Of a stretch of DNA of 64,000 nucleotides, positions 62,511 to 64,000 are shown in pieces (position 1 is the first letter of the stretch; every line of letters begins with the position of its first letter). The notes below the pieces were generated by a model. That model saw nothing but the letters and a program-made list of their open reading frames with translations. It had not been told where the DNA came from and made no database searches. A program made the translations under genes and the position numbers. The stretch is from assembly GCF_021440195.1 (NCBI RefSeq), contig NZ_JAJTSZ010000008.1, forward strand, positions 1-64,000. Direction: 5' to 3'. The DNA is from Dyadobacter sp. CY356 (GTDB lineage Bacteria > Bacteroidota > Bacteroidia > Cytophagales > Spirosomataceae).

Positions 62511-63707
62511 ATGACTTCAAAATCTTCTATAATCCGGTTAGATTCCATTGACATTTTCAGGGCACTGACCATGTTCATTATGATATTCGTAAATGACCTC
62601 TGGACGCTGGAAGGTGTTCCGCAGTGGCTGGAGCATAGTGCGGCCAAAGACGACGCCATGGGTTTTTCTGATATTATTTTTCCATGTTTTCTCTTCATCG
62701 TTGGCCTTTCAATTCCTTTTGCTATCGCCAACAGAAAATCAAAGGGTGACAGCGACCTGACTATTATAAGGCATATCGTCGAAAGAACGGTTGCATTGCT
62801 TTTGATGGGAATTTTCACAGTGAATCTTGAAAGCGCAAACGATGGGATGATTATTAGCACCTACGTTTGGGAAATATTTATGGTCATTGGCTTCTTTTTA
62901 ATCTGGAATGTCTATCCCGACAAGCCTGAAAATAAATCTGTTTACAGACTTTTAAAATTTATTGGGCTGCTGATCCTTATCGGACTTGCGGTAATTTACA
63001 AAGGTGGGGAAGCTGATCATATTGTCTGGATGCAGACACATTGGTATGGAATTCTTGGACTTATTGGCTGGACGTATCTTATCTGTGCGTTGGTTTATTT
63101 ACTTCTCGGTGATAACGTTGCATTAATTATCCTGGTCTGGGTGTTTTTTGCAGTCTTTAATATGGCTGAGTTTTCGGGCGCACTTGGTTTTCTGCATCAA
63201 ATACGCCCGCATGTATGGATAGTCGGCAGCGGATCTATGCCTGGATTTGCTATGGGCGGGATAATTGCTTCAGTCATTTATAGAAAATATTCTAAGCAAA
63301 TGATGCCCACTACATTTCTGCTTGTCCTAATAGGTTTGGGCATACTATCTTTTGCGTACGGTTTTGGAACGAGACCATTCTGGGGTATTTCAAAGATCAG
63401 GGCAACTCCTGCCTGGGTTGGTATATGCAGCGGTATCAGTTTTATTGCCTTTGCTTTTTTCTACTGGCTGACTGATTTGAAAGGAAAGAAAAGCTGGGCC
63501 GAAATCCTGAAACCAGCCGGAACTTCAACGTTAACCTGTTACCTGATTCCTTATATCTGGTATGCTGTAATTGCCCTGGCCGGAATCAGTTTGCCGATCT
63601 TTTTGAGAACAGGAATAATTGGCATCATTAAATCCTTACTTTTTTCCCTGGTTGTAGTTTTGATAACCGGTTTAATCAACAGGATTGGTATCAAACTGAA
63701 AATTTAA
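62511..63707 (+). CDS. DUF5009 membrane protein (NagX/HGSNAT-like acyltransferase)
   Basis: A 398-residue inner-membrane protein with about ten helices, of the DUF5009/COG4299 family related to heparan-alpha-glucosaminide acetyltransferase. Typical pieces are LDSIDIFRALTMFIMIFVND at the start, HSAAKDDAMGFSDIIFPCFLFIVGLSIPFA, and a long middle region of helices. Such proteins are thought to acetylate amino sugars at the membrane. It lies just after the GH36-like gene, suggesting that both act on the same glycan; a secreted isomerase-like gene follows after 147 bases. Confidence 0.85.
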   Translation: MTSKSSIIRLDSIDIFRALTMFIMIFVNDLWTLEGVPQWLEHSAAKDDAMGFSDIIFPCFLFIVGLSIPFAIANRKSKGDSDLTIIRHIVERTVALLLMGIFTVNLESANDGMIISTYVWEIFMVIGFFLIWNVYPDKPENKSVYRLLKFIGLLILIGLAVIYKGGEADHIVWMQTHWYGILGLIGWTYLICALVYLLLGDNVALIILVWVFFAVFNMAEFSGALGFLHQIRPHVWIVGSGSMPGFAMGGIIASVIYRKYSKQMMPTTFLLVLIGLGILSFAYGFGTRPFWGISKIRATPAWVGICSGISFIAFAFFYWLTDLKGKKSWAEILKPAGTSTLTCYLIPYIWYAVIALAGISLPIFLRTGIIGIIKSLLFSLVVVLITGLINRIGIKLKI

Positions 63708-63854
63708 AAACATGATTTTTCTTTGTAATAAACGAAGCAGATGCTTTGTATTAAATGTACATTAAATCTATTTATGTAGTTTAGTCTTCCGCGTTGGTAT
63801 ATTTCCGGCTATTTGACTTTATAGTTTGAAATCTGTTTACAAAACGAAATCAGG

Positions 63855-64000
63855 ATGAATAAAAGACGTGAATTTGTAAAAAAAGGAATTACGGGTTTGA
63901 TGGCTGGTTCGATAATTTCGATGCCGGAAAAATTCTTTGTTCTGGTAAAAGAAAAGAAAGAAGACTTGTTCAAGCTTGCAATGGCAGGTTTTAGTTTTGT
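63855..64000 (+). CDS. Start of a secreted protein, cut by the window edge
   Basis: The ATG at 63855 has an AGG three bases before it and begins MNKRREFVKKGITGLMAGSII, a twin-arginine-like export signal, followed by EKFFVLVKEKKEDLFKLAMAGFSF. Opening words like KLAMAGFSF are typical of secreted sugar isomerase/epimerase family proteins of Bacteroidota, as at 55372. Only 48 codons are visible, so the identity is tentative. Confidence 0.65.
   Translation, partial: MNKRREFVKKGITGLMAGSIISMPEKFFVLVKEKKEDLFKLAMAGFSF

Overview
The window looks like chromosome of a Bacteroidota bacterium of the Cytophagales type, probably Dyadobacter or a close relative. This is inferred from gene content and sequence style: SusC/SusD pairs, FecI-type sigma and FecR genes, weak Shine-Dalgarno use, about 40% GC intergenic DNA, and a PVC-type haem protein fused to a DUF6807 domain. 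No species was confirmed. No phage, insertion sequence, CRISPR array or tRNA was seen.

Layout. The window opens with a 5S rRNA, the end of an rRNA operon that lies off the left edge. Positions 0.2-12.5 kb hold housekeeping and accessory genes: a cation efflux protein, a beta-hydroxyacid dehydrogenase, an AraC regulator with an aldo/keto reductase, a SnoaL-like protein, a DUF72 protein, a GAF histidine kinase, an acyl-CoA desaturase and a Fic protein. Between 4.9 and 5.5 kb are two decayed genes, a VOC fragment and a frameshifted HupE/UreJ remnant. Positions 12.7-28.2 kb carry a MacB/FtsX-type permease, a Crp-like regulator, a large secreted CarboxypepD_reg/plug protein, an SDR, a 2OG-Fe(II) oxygenase, a permease tail fragment, a 1453-residue hybrid sensor kinase, a TPR protein and a PhzF protein.

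The most interesting region is 28.7-40.2 kb, seven co-directional genes that look like a phosphonate scavenging locus: a phosphonatase-like hydrolase with the phosphonatase signature, its usual partner FAD oxidoreductase (TIGR03364 type), a SusC/SusD outer-membrane pair, a lipoprotein of the alkaline phosphatase superfamily with added carbohydrate-type domains, a class III PLP enzyme resembling (R)-1-hydroxy-2-aminoethylphosphonate ammonia-lyase (PbfA), and a DUF5690 MFS transporter. The inferred path is outer-membrane uptake of a phosphonate-bearing molecule, ester cleavage in the periplasm, import, conversion to phosphonoacetaldehyde, and C-P bond cleavage to phosphate and acetaldehyde. Perfect hairpins lie between some of these genes and may adjust expression.

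Positions 40.2-51.2 kb hold a cytochrome P460-like protein with a small lipoprotein, an ECF sigma/FecR/SusC/SusD block, and an overlapping SCO - MORN-repeat - YHYH gene set. Positions 51.5-64 kb hold genes of oxidative sugar metabolism (DUF6807/PVC-haem fusion, secreted sugar isomerase), an HD hydrolase, a DUF6616 protein, another FtsX permease, a GH36-like secreted glycosidase, a DUF5009 membrane protein and the start of a secreted protein cut by the window edge.
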